This document shows, piece after piece, positions 11,601-19,225 of a DNA stretch of 64,000 nucleotides. The DNA lies in NCBI GenBank assembly GCA_013204985.1, contig JABMLG010000010.1, positions 124,001 through 188,000 on the forward strand. Direction: 5' to 3'. This DNA is from Microbacteriaceae bacterium VKM Ac-2855 (GTDB taxonomy: Bacteria > Actinomycetota > Actinomycetes > Actinomycetales > Microbacteriaceae). Position 1 is the first letter of the stretch. Every line of letters begins with the position of its first letter. Below the pieces are notes generated by a model. The model ran no database searches and was not told where the DNA came from. It saw nothing but the letters and a program-made list of their open reading frames with translations. The position numbers and the translations under genes were made by a program.

Positions 11601-12756
11601 CTCGATGGACTTCCTCGGCACCGGTGTCTCCTTCATCTCCCCGACGTACTCGGCCCTGAGCTCTGTCGACTTCTACATCGATGGGGCGAAGGTCTCCAGC
11701 CAGCCGTACAGTCTCTATTCGGCGACCTCGAAGGTCCAGCAGGAGCATCTCATCGCCGACGGCCTGCCACGCGGGGTGCACGACCTGCGAGTGGTGGTCA
11801 CCGGGGATGCGAGCCCGACGGGTGGGCGCAAGATCGAGTTCGACGCTCTGCGGGTCCTCGACGCGGGAATCGTTCCTGTTCAGTCGATCGCCCTCCGCTC
11901 GGAGACCGGCGCGACTGCGATCGGGTCGGCGGGAGGCACCCTCCAACTCGTCGCGCAGGCTGTGCCGGCGAACGCGACGAACTCGAATGTCTCGTGGTCG
12001 GTGAGCGATTCGTCGATCGCCACGGTCGGCACGAACGGGGCGGTTGTCGCGGGATCCAAGAACGGCACGGCCACGGTGACCGCGACCGCAACGGACGGTT
12101 CCGGGGTGAAGAGCACGATCGCGATCCGCGTCTACGGCAATCCGATCGAAGAGGTGACCATCGACGACGCATCCTCGGCGATCACGTACTCTCCGCAATG
12201 GAAAGTCTGGAACCAGGACGCCCGAAACCTCGAGTCGACGCTGCATTACGTCGATGATGCGGTGGGCGCCAAGGCGCAGCACTCGTTCAGCGGTACCGGC
12301 ATCGACGTCTACGGCACGAAGAACAACACGGACGGGGGCCGCGTATTCGGCACTTTCGTCATCTCGGTCGACGGAGTCCCGAGATCGACGGTGAATCTGA
12401 ATGATCTTCCGGACAGCCATCGGCTCCGGCTCGCCTCCATCACCGGACTGAGCAACGGCCCCCATGAGATCGAGATCACCAACGCGCGCGCGGCGGCCGG
12501 AGGACTCAAGGCCGAGCTGGACTACCTGGTGGTCAAGAGTCCGCTCGCAACGGCGGACGAGCGACAGTCACTCCAGGCCCAACTCGAGCGTGCCGAGCGT
12601 CTCGACGAAGCCGACTACGCCGCGCAGGACTGGGCGACGTTCCGGTCCAGCCTGGCAAGTGCCGTGTCCACTATGAACGACGCCGACGCGTCGGAGTCCC
12701 AACTCAGCGGGGCAACGTCCACGCTGTCGGCGGCGATCGACGAACTCGAAACCTAG
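8617..12756 (+). CDS. Secreted GH95 alpha-L-fucosidase/alpha-L-galactosidase-type enzyme, 1379 aa
   Basis: An inverting exoglycosidase that would remove terminal alpha-L-fucose or L-galactose. ATG 8617 has GAGGAAG just upstream and begins an N-terminal signal (RRIPIAVIAAAALLAPLG); earlier in-frame starts would overlap the previous gene. The N-terminal GH95 beta-domain opens with LPIGNGNIGA. The (alpha/alpha)6 barrel carries the family triad: Asn443 and Asn445 in NVNLQMNYW, Glu581 in SPEHGP and Asp741 in QIDGNFG. After the catalytic part (to about residue 860) come a fibronectin-III-like domain, two carbohydrate-binding-like sandwiches around a Big2-type Ig domain, and a FIVAR-like three-helix segment at the end. 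It lacks the two-cysteine C-terminal domain of its neighbours. All catalytic residues are present, so it should be active. Confidence 0.9.
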   Translation: MTNRSNSRPWRRIPIAVIAAAALLAPLGLIDSPESAGAATVPVADQDMRLWYDEPASAGSRIDVGGDSFGSTTENQIWQQRTLPIGNGNIGATVYGEIGKERLAFNEKSLWSGGPSASRPGYNGGNLEEKGRDGAALREVQDLFADGQTAQAQSLAQDSLIGAQEGYGAYEGYGEIGLDYGFDASGVTNYRRSLDLETATASVEFDKGGVHYTREFFASYPDNVMVAKLTASKAGALDVDVSLGFRLGGASTTVSGDTLTVSGALADNQLKHTAVVKAVPTGGTLSATGSALRVSDANEVLLYITASTDYADDYPVYRTGQSAEQLAAEVRGRADLAATDGYSAVRKRHLADYRELYARVHLQLGSQVASDPTDELLARYRASTASAIEKRTLEVTLYQYGRYLGIASSRQGTLPSNLQGIWADRVSGNSSSPVPWGSDYHMNVNLQMNYWPSYSANLPETATALVDYVEGLREPGRVTAEVYAGVTSTPENPENGFTAHTQNTPFGWTTPGWQFTWGWSPAAVPWILQNVYEYYEYTGDETYLRDVIYPMMREATKYYDQTLVEDAATGRLISSPTYSPEHGPITNGNFYEEQLIWQLYNDVIVAAQTLDVDAQLVQKWEATKARLDPVEVGASGQIKEWYEETTLNSVPGAQRNHRHLSQLLGLFPGDLISVETPEYLAAAEVSLNDRGDAATGWGIAQRLNAWARIGDGDRSLKIIEQLFRTGIYSNLFDTHPPFQIDGNFGYTSGVNEMLMQSNMGYVSILPALPSGWSSGQVDGILARGDFEIGIDWNDSRASKISVTSGSGGDFVGEYAGLSGATIIDADGGVIRPTVLTSDRVSFPTRAGHTYTISALPVAGSYATTPNDVAALRSSDTAVHVRWSSDSPAGTSYIVERSVADGAFTTVNGSVSGTTFTDESAAQNAGVYRYRVSAELGGVSSRPSAPAQVVDIRGAGIVDDRSPRISYTGGWANWEDAKHHDGTIKYIESTSGGESISMDFLGTGVSFISPTYSALSSVDFYIDGAKVSSQPYSLYSATSKVQQEHLIADGLPRGVHDLRVVVTGDASPTGGRKIEFDALRVLDAGIVPVQSIALRSETGATAIGSAGGTLQLVAQAVPANATNSNVSWSVSDSSIATVGTNGAVVAGSKNGTATVTATATDGSGVKSTIAIRVYGNPIEEVTIDDASSAITYSPQWKVWNQDARNLESTLHYVDDAVGAKAQHSFSGTGIDVYGTKNNTDGGRVFGTFVISVDGVPRSTVNLNDLPDSHRLRLASITGLSNGPHEIEITNARAAAGGLKAELDYLVVKSPLATADERQSLQAQLERAERLDEADYAAQDWATFRSSLASAVSTMNDADASESQLSGATSTLSAAIDELET

Positions 12757-12841
12757 ACCCAACCCCTCACGTCAACGAACTGCATCGATCGTCGACGAAA
12801 CGAACGGTCAGCGCTTGCTGTCCGAGAAACGGATCACCCTC

Positions 12842-13459
12842 ATGAAGCGAACTACTGCATACCGCGCAACGGCCATCACGGTCGGCTGCCTGCTCCTCGG
12901 AGGTGTCGCCTCTGCCGCATCCGCCGCGGAACCCGTCGGCGACTCGAGCGACGTCGACGTCAATGTCAGCATCTCCGACCTCGTCGCGCCCGGTGTTCTC
13001 GCGATGACTGTCGCGGGAACAAGCACGACATTGACCGAATCCGGATCGGACGCCACCGTTCGACAATTCGTCGGCGACCTCCCCACCGTGACCGTGACCG
13101 ACACCCGTACGGCCGACGAGATTCCGGACGGTGCGTTCTGGTACGTCCTGGGGTCATCCAGCGAATTCGTCGGCGCAGGAACTCAGGACCCGATCAGCCC
13201 GGATCACCTCGGGTGGACTCCGGACGTTGCTGATCCTGACGGTACGGGCGAAGTCGCACCCGGCCCGCAGGTCGACACCGTGCTCGACGGTCCGCCGAAC
13301 AACGTGGGCCTCGTCGATCAGGAGTTGCTCGCTATGTCACTCGACTCCGAATCGGCCATCGGAACATGGGACGCCAACGCGGAACTGTTCCTGAAAGTAC
13401 CTGTGACCACGGCACCTGGGGCCTACAGCTCGATCCTGACCTTGTCGCTCTTCGAGTGA
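12842..13459 (+). CDS. Small secreted WxL-like protein, 205 aa
   Basis: ATG 12842 starts a clear signal peptide (MKRTTAYRATAITVGCLLLG, cleavage near SAASAAEP). The upstream Shine-Dalgarno is poor (GGA at spacing about 8). The mature protein is acidic and beta-rich: an N-terminal strand region (VNVSISDLVAPGVLAMTV), an FWYVLGSS strand, and a last segment TTAPGAYSSILTLSL that matches the final strand pattern of WxL-type cell-wall-binding domains. The canonical WxL tripeptide is not obvious, so this is a remote resemblance. It is last in the rightward glycosidase group and is followed by a bidirectional hairpin. A surface-binding role is inferred; no enzymatic motif is visible. Confidence 0.6.
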   Translation: MKRTTAYRATAITVGCLLLGGVASAASAAEPVGDSSDVDVNVSISDLVAPGVLAMTVAGTSTTLTESGSDATVRQFVGDLPTVTVTDTRTADEIPDGAFWYVLGSSSEFVGAGTQDPISPDHLGWTPDVADPDGTGEVAPGPQVDTVLDGPPNNVGLVDQELLAMSLDSESAIGTWDANAELFLKVPVTTAPGAYSSILTLSLFE

Positions 13460-13465
13460 TGACCG

Positions 13466-13495
13466 GGGCGGCGAGGCATCTCAGCGTCGCCGCCC
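13466..13495. terminator. Bidirectional terminator hairpin
   Basis: A perfect 9-bp inverted repeat (GGGCGGCGA / TCGCCGCCC) with a 12-nt loop sits between the converging ends of the WxL-like gene and the LacI regulator. It can serve both directions; no T-run follows. Confidence 0.6.
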
Positions 13496-13512
13496 TGGAT
13501 CGAGGACCGTCA

Positions 13513-14544
13513 TCATCCTTGTGTCCTGAGGGACGGGGGCTCCGCCGTGCTTTCTCGGATGATCAGTTTCGTGGGCACGAGCTCCGTCGGCGCGATGGGC
13601 TGATGCTCGATCGCCGAGAGGAGGACACGGAGCGACTTCTGGCCTACAAGAGCGAAATCTTGGCGAATGGTCGTCAGTGGCGGCCAGAATGCCGCAGATT
13701 CGGCGAGATCGTCGAAGCCGACCACGCTGATGTCCTCCGGTACCCGACGGCCAGCCGTGTGCAGCGCGTTCAGCACTCCGAGCGCCATCTGGTCGTTCGC
13801 GGCGAAGACTGCGGTGACCTCAGGCTCGACGGCGAGGCGGGCGCCGGCGAGCAGACCGGACGCCGAGGTCCAATCCCCGATGATCACCGGCGGGATTGCG
13901 GCGCGATGCTCCTGAAGGGTCCGCTCCCACGAGAGTCTTCGCCGGTGCGCCGAATACGAGTTCTGTGGCCCAGCCACATGCCACACGGTCTGATGGCCAA
14001 GGGCCAGCAGGTGTTCCGTCGCAAGTCGCGCTCCCTGATTCTGATCCGTGTCGACCACGGGATAATGGAAGCTTGCGTCCGAATCGATGACTACAACGGG
14101 GAGGCCGTCCGGGATGCGGATATCGGAATCCGCGAGCCGGTGAGCCTCGATCACGATGACGATCCCGTCGACGGCCTCTTCATGGAGTCGGGCGAACGCA
14201 CCGGATACAGTCGCACGAGAGGCCGTGGGCAACGGAATGAGGCTGACCGAGTACCCGGCCGCAGCAGCCTCGGTCGCTATTGCGTCGAGTGTACGCATGT
14301 TCCCGTATGACTCCAGCGAGAACATGATCACGCCGATGCTGTGGAATCGGCCGAACTTCAGAGCCCGCGCCGCACCGTTCGGTCGATAGCCCAGAGCGGT
14401 CATCGCTTCGACCACGCGCAAACGCGTCGCTTCTCGCACTGCCCCAGCCCCAGTGGCAACTCGCGAGACGGTCTGGGCGGAGACGCCGGCAGCACGGGCG
14501 ACATCGTTGATGGAGGGATTTCGCTGTCGACGCTCGCCAGTCAT
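13513..14544 (-). CDS. LacI-family transcriptional regulator, 343 aa
   Basis: Start at ATG 14544 (MTGERRQRNPSINDVAR) is chosen because it places the helix-turn-helix at the usual N-terminus; ATGs at 14580 and 14598 would add 12-18 residues. The HTH is about residues 11-30 (NDVARAAGVSAQTVSRV), followed by the hinge (ALGYRPNGAARAL) and a periplasmic-binding-protein-like effector domain (about 65-335) with the family signature DDLAESAAFWPPLTT near the end. It is convergent to the secreted glycosidases and probably represses them in the absence of a released sugar; that target is inferred from position only. Confidence 0.88.
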   Translation of the reverse strand: MTGERRQRNPSINDVARAAGVSAQTVSRVATGAGAVREATRLRVVEAMTALGYRPNGAARALKFGRFHSIGVIMFSLESYGNMRTLDAIATEAAAAGYSVSLIPLPTASRATVSGAFARLHEEAVDGIVIVIEAHRLADSDIRIPDGLPVVVIDSDASFHYPVVDTDQNQGARLATEHLLALGHQTVWHVAGPQNSYSAHRRRLSWERTLQEHRAAIPPVIIGDWTSASGLLAGARLAVEPEVTAVFAANDQMALGVLNALHTAGRRVPEDISVVGFDDLAESAAFWPPLTTIRQDFALVGQKSLRVLLSAIEHQPIAPTELVPTKLIIRESTAEPPSLRTQG

Positions 14545-14899
14545 CTGTGTCCGCCACCGCCCCTCCGCGCGTAACCCCATACGCGGGAACCCCCACATGA
14601 CGACGATACCAACCTCATGTCGATTGCTGGAGGAGGAGAGACTCTGGCCGAGCCTTGCCTCTACCGGCTGCCAGTGTTCTTCGGCGTATCCGTGGGCGGA
14701 GCGAGTCGAAGGACCATCACCGGGACCGCGTCGAGTGGTTCTTCCACGGCGGCGGTTTCGAAGCGGGTGAAGGGTCCAGGAGCGCAGCGACGTATGTGTC
14801 ACCGCGGCTGGTGTGTCGCCAGACGTGCAGCCCGGCCCAATCGACTTCTTCACAGGGGTGAAGAATTTCTTGGACCAGGCCGCACCTCGGACGGGCGTC
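14545..14899. other. Intergenic stretch, 355 nt, no gene seen
   Basis: No reading frame here shows family resemblance or a good ribosome site. ACATGA (14595-14600) and TCATGT (14615-14620) form a perfect 6-bp inverted repeat upstream of the LacI start and could be an autoregulatory site, but this is weak. Confidence 0.4.
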
Positions 14900-15928
14900 T
14901 TACATGCCGTCGGTGAGCATGGCCTGCACGAGCTTCACATGCCGGTCGAAGCTTTGCCCTCCGTACTCACTGTTGTAGTTCAGGCCGTAAGGGTAGATGT
15001 GCACACCGCTGCAGTTGAGCGTCGCCCCAGAGCCGTCCCAGGTCTGCAGCAACGGTTGCGCGGAATCCCAGCCTCCGTATTGACACTTGTTGAAGAACGC
15101 GTTCGACTGACCGACACCGAAGGTGTGCGACATTTCGTGCAGAGCCGTACCTTCTTCCATGTAGGCGCGATTCCAGCCGAAGCGGATGTTGCCGGAGATG
15201 TTCGCGTCAGCCGTCTCGACCCACGGGGCGTAGGAGACGGTCAGATGGCGGTGGATGTTGTCCAGGCGGTTGTAGCGCTCGACAGCGCGATCCATCGCCC
15301 AGGTGATCCTGTCGTAAGCGTCTTGCTCGTCGGCAGACGGGTTCGAGGAACGCTCGAGCGACCAGGTGATCTTCTCCCAGGTTGGATCTGACAGCACCCA
15401 GCGTTGGTTCTTCCCGCCATTACAGGTCCACTGGCCGACGGAGGCGCCATCTGTCTGGTCGTAGGCGGGGATCTCGAGACACAGCTCGTTGTGGCGGTTG
15501 ACGATAGTCGCGCCACCACCGACATCGGTGATCCTCCACTGCTGATTGGTGCTGCCGGAGCAGGTCCACAGGGCAACGGGCGAACCCGCTGTGGTGGCGG
15601 CATTCAGGTTGTCGAGGCACAGCCCGCTGAGGACGTTCTTGATCTCGGCAAAACCCGTGCCGAGGTCGGTGACCGTCCAACGTTGGACGTCGCCCTCTCC
15701 GCAGGTGTATTGCCTGACCTCAGTGCCCGGTAGAGTTCCGGAATCCCAGTTGTCGAGACACATGCTGCTGTGCTGGTTGCGTATCTCTTGGGCGCTGCCG
15801 GTACCGATGGGTGCTGCGACGGCCTGGGCCGGGGTGCCAACCACCAGCGTCGTCAGGCCGACGAACACGGTCGCGGCGAACGCACCGAAGAGTCGGGTAT
15901 TCGTTCTGGACTTCGTTGTCCGGGACAT
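14900..15928 (-). CDS. Secreted ricin-lectin protein with HExxH metalloprotease-like domain, 342 aa
   Basis: Start ATG 15928 follows AAAGG at good spacing. A signal peptide spans about residues 1-37 (cleavage near AQAVAA). Residues about 40-175 form one ricin B beta-trefoil with three QxW repeats (QRWTV, QQWRI, QRWVL), which bind galactose-type sugars in many homologues. Residues about 180-342 contain HEMSHTFGVGQ (His264, Glu265, His268), resembling the metzincin zinc motif but with Gln274 where the third ligand is usually His or Asp. Four cysteines in the C-terminal part may pair. It could be a lectin-targeted zinc peptidase acting on glycoproteins, or a carbohydrate-active protein with a degenerate metal site. 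It is monocistronic with an AT-rich promoter region upstream. Confidence 0.75.
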   Translation of the reverse strand: MSRTTKSRTNTRLFGAFAATVFVGLTTLVVGTPAQAVAAPIGTGSAQEIRNQHSSMCLDNWDSGTLPGTEVRQYTCGEGDVQRWTVTDLGTGFAEIKNVLSGLCLDNLNAATTAGSPVALWTCSGSTNQQWRITDVGGGATIVNRHNELCLEIPAYDQTDGASVGQWTCNGGKNQRWVLSDPTWEKITWSLERSSNPSADEQDAYDRITWAMDRAVERYNRLDNIHRHLTVSYAPWVETADANISGNIRFGWNRAYMEEGTALHEMSHTFGVGQSNAFFNKCQYGGWDSAQPLLQTWDGSGATLNCSGVHIYPYGLNYNSEYGGQSFDRHVKLVQAMLTDGM

Positions 15929-16441
15929 TTATCGCCTTTCATCGTCGTCGAGCGTCCTGATGACACCCGAGCGGTCTAGGGGCCCGATGGCCGGTTCGGC
16001 CGGTCGGGTCGAGGGCCGGAAAGGTTCGTGTTCGTCGCCCAAGGCACGCCGCAAGGGCCGGCCGGTCCCGCATCACTTCCCGGCGTGGCCCGTCACCTCG
16101 ACCGGGTTCGCGCCCCGACGTGATCGGCAAGAATGAAACGCTGGCAGCGTACGGGCGAGCGTGCTCGAACATCAGAATCCTTCCCGGATGGACTTCGAAC
16201 GATTATTGAAAACAACGCAATAACATCCTACGAATCGCTCGTCGAGACGTACTGCCCCTTTAGGGGGTGCGTTCGTGCGAGTCTCATTCTGAGATGATGC
16301 AGACCGCGCGTTTTCGCCGTTCTTCCCACCTCATTCGACAGAACTGTGCCGAACGTTCGGTGCTGCAGGTGCGTTCGAGAACACTATTCTTCAGATGTAT
16401 TTTGGTTCGTCGATCCGAAGAGGTCACGCTCTCCGTCGTTC
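15929..16441. other. Intergenic stretch, 513 nt, promoter region of the ricin/HExxH gene
   Basis: No gene is seen. The only notable part is an AT-rich block around 16195-16240 containing an inverted repeat (listed separately). The remainder, up to the decayed gene at 16442, is without recognisable signals. Confidence 0.4.
16203..16223. promoter_or_regulatory. Inverted repeat, candidate LacI-type operator
   Basis: TTATTG and CAATAA form a perfect inverted repeat with a 9-nt spacer in the most AT-rich part of the gap upstream of the ricin/HExxH gene, about 275 nt from its start. The adjacent LacI regulator is the obvious candidate to bind it, but no second copy was found. Confidence 0.35.
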
Positions 16442-17299
16442 TTACCCGATCGGACCTGGGGCGTGTGTGCTGCCGCCTGAGCCCGATGTCGGCGCGATCA
16501 CACCTCGGCTCGGTCGCCGGCAGGCGATCGCGAGGTACGACGACGTCGTCGTCGATGTGGCGGTTCCTGTCGTGACGGTCGTCGTCACCTGACCGGCGGG
16601 AATCGCGACGATCCTGCTGTTCATCGTTGTCGACACACTGCGGTCAGGGGCCACCTCGGTGAACGATTTCTCTCCGTAGCCCGACTTCACGGTCGCTGCT
16701 ACCGGCGCCGGGCCGTCGTTGCGAAGGGTCGTCACGACATAGGCCTTCCCCGAGATGCAGCGCGACTCGGCGTTCACAGTGACGGCCGGCGCCACGAGTG
16801 GCGATGATGTGATGCGCCAGATCTCATTGACCGCGTCAGTGCAGGTCCAGAGACCGATCCGTGTGCCGCTACTGTTGCCACCGCCCAATCCGTCCAGGCA
16901 GAGGCCGGAGCCGACACCAACGATGTTGCCGTTGCTGATCAATTCCCACTTTTGATCGAACGATCCCGTGCAGGTCTCCCTCGCGGCCGGGGTCTCGAGC
17001 GATCGGCTCCCGCCGGCGGCCGACAGGCACTTACCGAGAACGCGCAGCTCCCGGTCCGTCGTCTACGTGAACTTCTGGTCTGCACCGGAGTCGCAATCGG
17101 CCAGTACCGCGCGAGAATCCGCCCCTCCGAAGCCCAGGCATCGACCGGTTCGTGTCTCCGGGATCGTCGCATCGACGGGTGCAGAGGTTGTCCGCCAGAT
17201 CACTCCGGTCGATGGAGATGACGCTGCACCGGTCGAATCGAGTGTGAAGAGGCGGTACTTGCCCGGGACGGTCGGAACGGCGATGGATTCGGGCGGCAT
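16442..17299 (-). pseudogene. Decayed secreted ricin-lectin protein with two-cysteine C-terminal domain
   Basis: One continuous minus-strand frame from 17299 to 16442 is interrupted by a single TAG at 17063-17065. The residues on both sides belong together: GADQKFT before the stop and TTDRELRVLGKCLSA after it are the standard run of a ricin B repeat, where tyrosine is normal at the stop position. QKF, QKW and EIW mark three repeats. The C-terminus (from the Cys codon at 16759) is the two-cysteine domain of the neighbouring glycosidases, but its usual stop is lost and about 25 foreign residues follow Ile-Ala-Cys. Another TAG (17300-17302) lies directly before the first Met, and no signal peptide or catalytic domain is found upstream. 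It looks like a remnant of a larger secreted enzyme. Confidence 0.75.
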
Positions 17300-17484
17300 C
17301 TACGTTCTCGTGGTCCGAAGGTCCCTCCGTGGCGGTTATGCAATCTCCAGCCGGCCGGAGCGGCCTGACATATTCACCCACGCGAAGAGTGTGGTATTCG
17401 GGTCCCATCGACGCCTCTGCGATCACGCGATTTCGAGGTCGTTCGGCCTGAGGCCTCGGCGGGCGCTGTTTCGCATCAGTCGGC

Positions 17485-18147
17485 CTAGGTGTTGACCAGG
17501 TTTTCGGAGGCGCTGCGCATGTGCGCCATGATCGTTTCGCGGGCGAGCGAGACGTCGCCGCTCTCGATGGCGTCGACGATCTCGCGGTGCCGTTCGATGC
17601 TCATGTTGGTCGTCGCGCGTTCGAAGCCGCCGTACATGATCGACATCCGGATCGATCCCTCCAGTGCCTCCCAGCTGCTGACTAACGTGGCGTTACCGGT
17701 CGCCGCCACGAGTGAGCGATGAAACTCGAGGTCAGCCTCGATGCGGGCCTCGAGTGCGTCGGTCGAAGCGGCGGCCATCGCCGCCAACGCTTCGCGGACG
17801 CGAGTCAGCGATGACTCCCGGTCCTCGCTTTCGACCAGCCTTCGCGCGGCGAGGGATTCCAGGGCTCCGCGCACGTCGAATATGTCGTGGATCTCTTTCG
17901 GCGTCAGCACCCGCACGAGCATGCGCCCCCGGGCGCCGGCCGTGATCAGCCCTTGTTGTTCGAGCTCGCGCATCGCCTCGCGAAGAGTGCCGCGGCTGAT
18001 CCGAAGCCGTTGCGCGAGATCGACCTCGGAGAGGTGGGTGCCGGGAGCGATTTCACCGGAGGTGATGGCTCGGCGCAGCGCATTCAGGGCGAGCTGACGC
18101 AGATTGACGCGCTCGAGACCCGCCAGGGCGGTGGATTCGATGGCCAT
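17485..18147 (-). CDS. GntR-family regulator, FadR/FCD subfamily, 220 aa
   Basis: Start ATG 18147 follows GAGG. The N-terminal winged helix (about 12-78) carries LSEVDLAQRLRISRGTLREA and ends in GRMLVRVLTPKE. The FCD effector domain (about 85-212) has the expected elements: DVRGALESLAA, DLEFHRSLVAATGN and a late HREIVDAI/AHM pair, which supply the metal-binding Asp and His residues of the family. FCD regulators usually sense organic or sugar acids. It is upstream on the same strand side as the transketolase operon and separated from it only by a 76-nt regulatory gap. It probably controls the transketolase, transporter and SDR genes through the sites at 18171 and 21547. Confidence 0.88.
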   Translation of the reverse strand: MAIESTALAGLERVNLRQLALNALRRAITSGEIAPGTHLSEVDLAQRLRISRGTLREAMRELEQQGLITAGARGRMLVRVLTPKEIHDIFDVRGALESLAARRLVESEDRESSLTRVREALAAMAAASTDALEARIEADLEFHRSLVAATGNATLVSSWEALEGSIRMSIMYGGFERATTNMSIERHREIVDAIESGDVSLARETIMAHMRSASENLVNT

Positions 18148-18170
18148 AGGTCCTCGGGGATGGTGGGCGC

Positions 18171-18210
18171 TGTCGACATCAGGTGGTTGACAGTCGCTTG
18201 TAGTCTACGA
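18171..18210. promoter_or_regulatory. Candidate GntR operator region A
   Basis: The gap between the regulator start and the end of the transketolase operon holds TGTCGACA-like and GTTGACAGTCG elements and a perfect GTAG-T-CTAC palindrome (18200-18208). GTTGACAGTCG nearly matches GTTGACTGTCG in region B (21547-21592). Confidence 0.45.
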
Positions 18211-18223
18211 GCGCCCACCACCA

Positions 18224-19225
18224 CTACCCGAGCTCGGCGAGGACCTGTGCGACGATACGGTCGGTGCTGAGTCCGTAGCGATCGTGCAGGGTCGGCAGTG
18301 CGCCGGCGTCCAGAAACGCATCGGGCAGTGCGATGGGGACTATTTTCCGGCCGACACCTCGGCGCGTGAGCGCCGCGGCAACCGTCTCGAAAAGACCGCC
18401 GACAACTGAGTGGTTCTCCAGGGTGAGTGCCAACCGCGGCGTGTCGAGCTCGGCGACCACAGTGTCTGCGTCGAATGGCTTGATGGTGGGGGAGTGCACC
18501 ACGGACACGTCGATCTTGTGTCCAGCGAGCTTGTCGGCGGCTTGGAGAGCCCGCATCGTCATCAGGCCGCTCGAGACGAAGACGACGTCGGACCCGCCGC
18601 GCAGAACCTTCGCCTTGCCCAATTCGAAGGTGTAGTCGTACTCATCGAGCACGGTGGGGACCTTGCCCCGCAGCAGACGGAGGTAGCTGGGGCCAGCCGC
18701 TGCGGCCAGCTGTGGTACGGCCTGCTCGATGTCGACGGAGTCGCATGGGTCGACGATAGTGAGGTTCGGCATGCCCCGGAAGATGGCGATGTCCTCTGTC
18801 GCCTGGTGGCTGGGGCCGTAGCCGGTGGTCAGGCCGGGCAAGCCTCCGACGATGTTGACGTTGAGATTCGGCTCGGCGATGTCCAGACACAGGAAGTCGT
18901 AAGCGCGTCGCGCGGCGAAGACCGAGTATGTCGACGCGAACGGGATGAAGCCGCCTTCCGCAAAGCCGGCGGCGGCACCGAAGAGCACCTGCTCGGCCAT
19001 GCCCATCTGGAAGAACCGGTCTGGGTAGGCCTGCTGGAAGATATGCATGTCGGTGTACTTGCCGAGGTCGGCGGTCAGCCCGACGATGCGCTGGTCGGCT
19101 TCGGCGAGCTTCGCGAGGGCGTGACCGAACGGTGCGGAGGCCGTCTTCTGACCGGGGTCGGCGAACGAGGCGATCATTGCCGACGTCTTGAGCTTCGGTG
19201 GAGCCGGGGTGGTGGTGGTGGTCAT
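18224..19225 (-). CDS. Transketolase, C-terminal subunit, 333 aa
   Basis: Carries the pyrimidine-binding and C-terminal domains of a split transketolase and forms the thiamine-diphosphate enzyme with the preceding gene. ATG 19225 overlaps the stop of the N-terminal subunit as ATGA, which ensures coupled synthesis; an upstream in-frame start at 19276 would lie inside that gene. Visible signatures are GQKTASAPFGHAL, the cofactor-activating Glu in FQMGMAEQ, and YGPSHQATEDIA, which is conserved in transketolase domain 2. Such split pairs occur in catabolic operons acting on sugars, ketose phosphates or sulfosugars as well as in central metabolism. Linkage to a dedicated transporter and FCD regulator argues for a catabolic role; the donor substrate is unknown. 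Confidence 0.88.
   Translation of the reverse strand: MTTTTTPAPPKLKTSAMIASFADPGQKTASAPFGHALAKLAEADQRIVGLTADLGKYTDMHIFQQAYPDRFFQMGMAEQVLFGAAAGFAEGGFIPFASTYSVFAARRAYDFLCLDIAEPNLNVNIVGGLPGLTTGYGPSHQATEDIAIFRGMPNLTIVDPCDSVDIEQAVPQLAAAAGPSYLRLLRGKVPTVLDEYDYTFELGKAKVLRGGSDVVFVSSGLMTMRALQAADKLAGHKIDVSVVHSPTIKPFDADTVVAELDTPRLALTLENHSVVGGLFETVAAALTRRGVGRKIVPIALPDAFLDAGALPTLHDRYGLSTDRIVAQVLAELG

Noticed and set aside
10903-12465. Minus-strand open frame of 520 codons opposite the GH95 gene
   Set aside because: Same antisense effect; low-complexity basic composition, no ribosome site and no recognisable domain.
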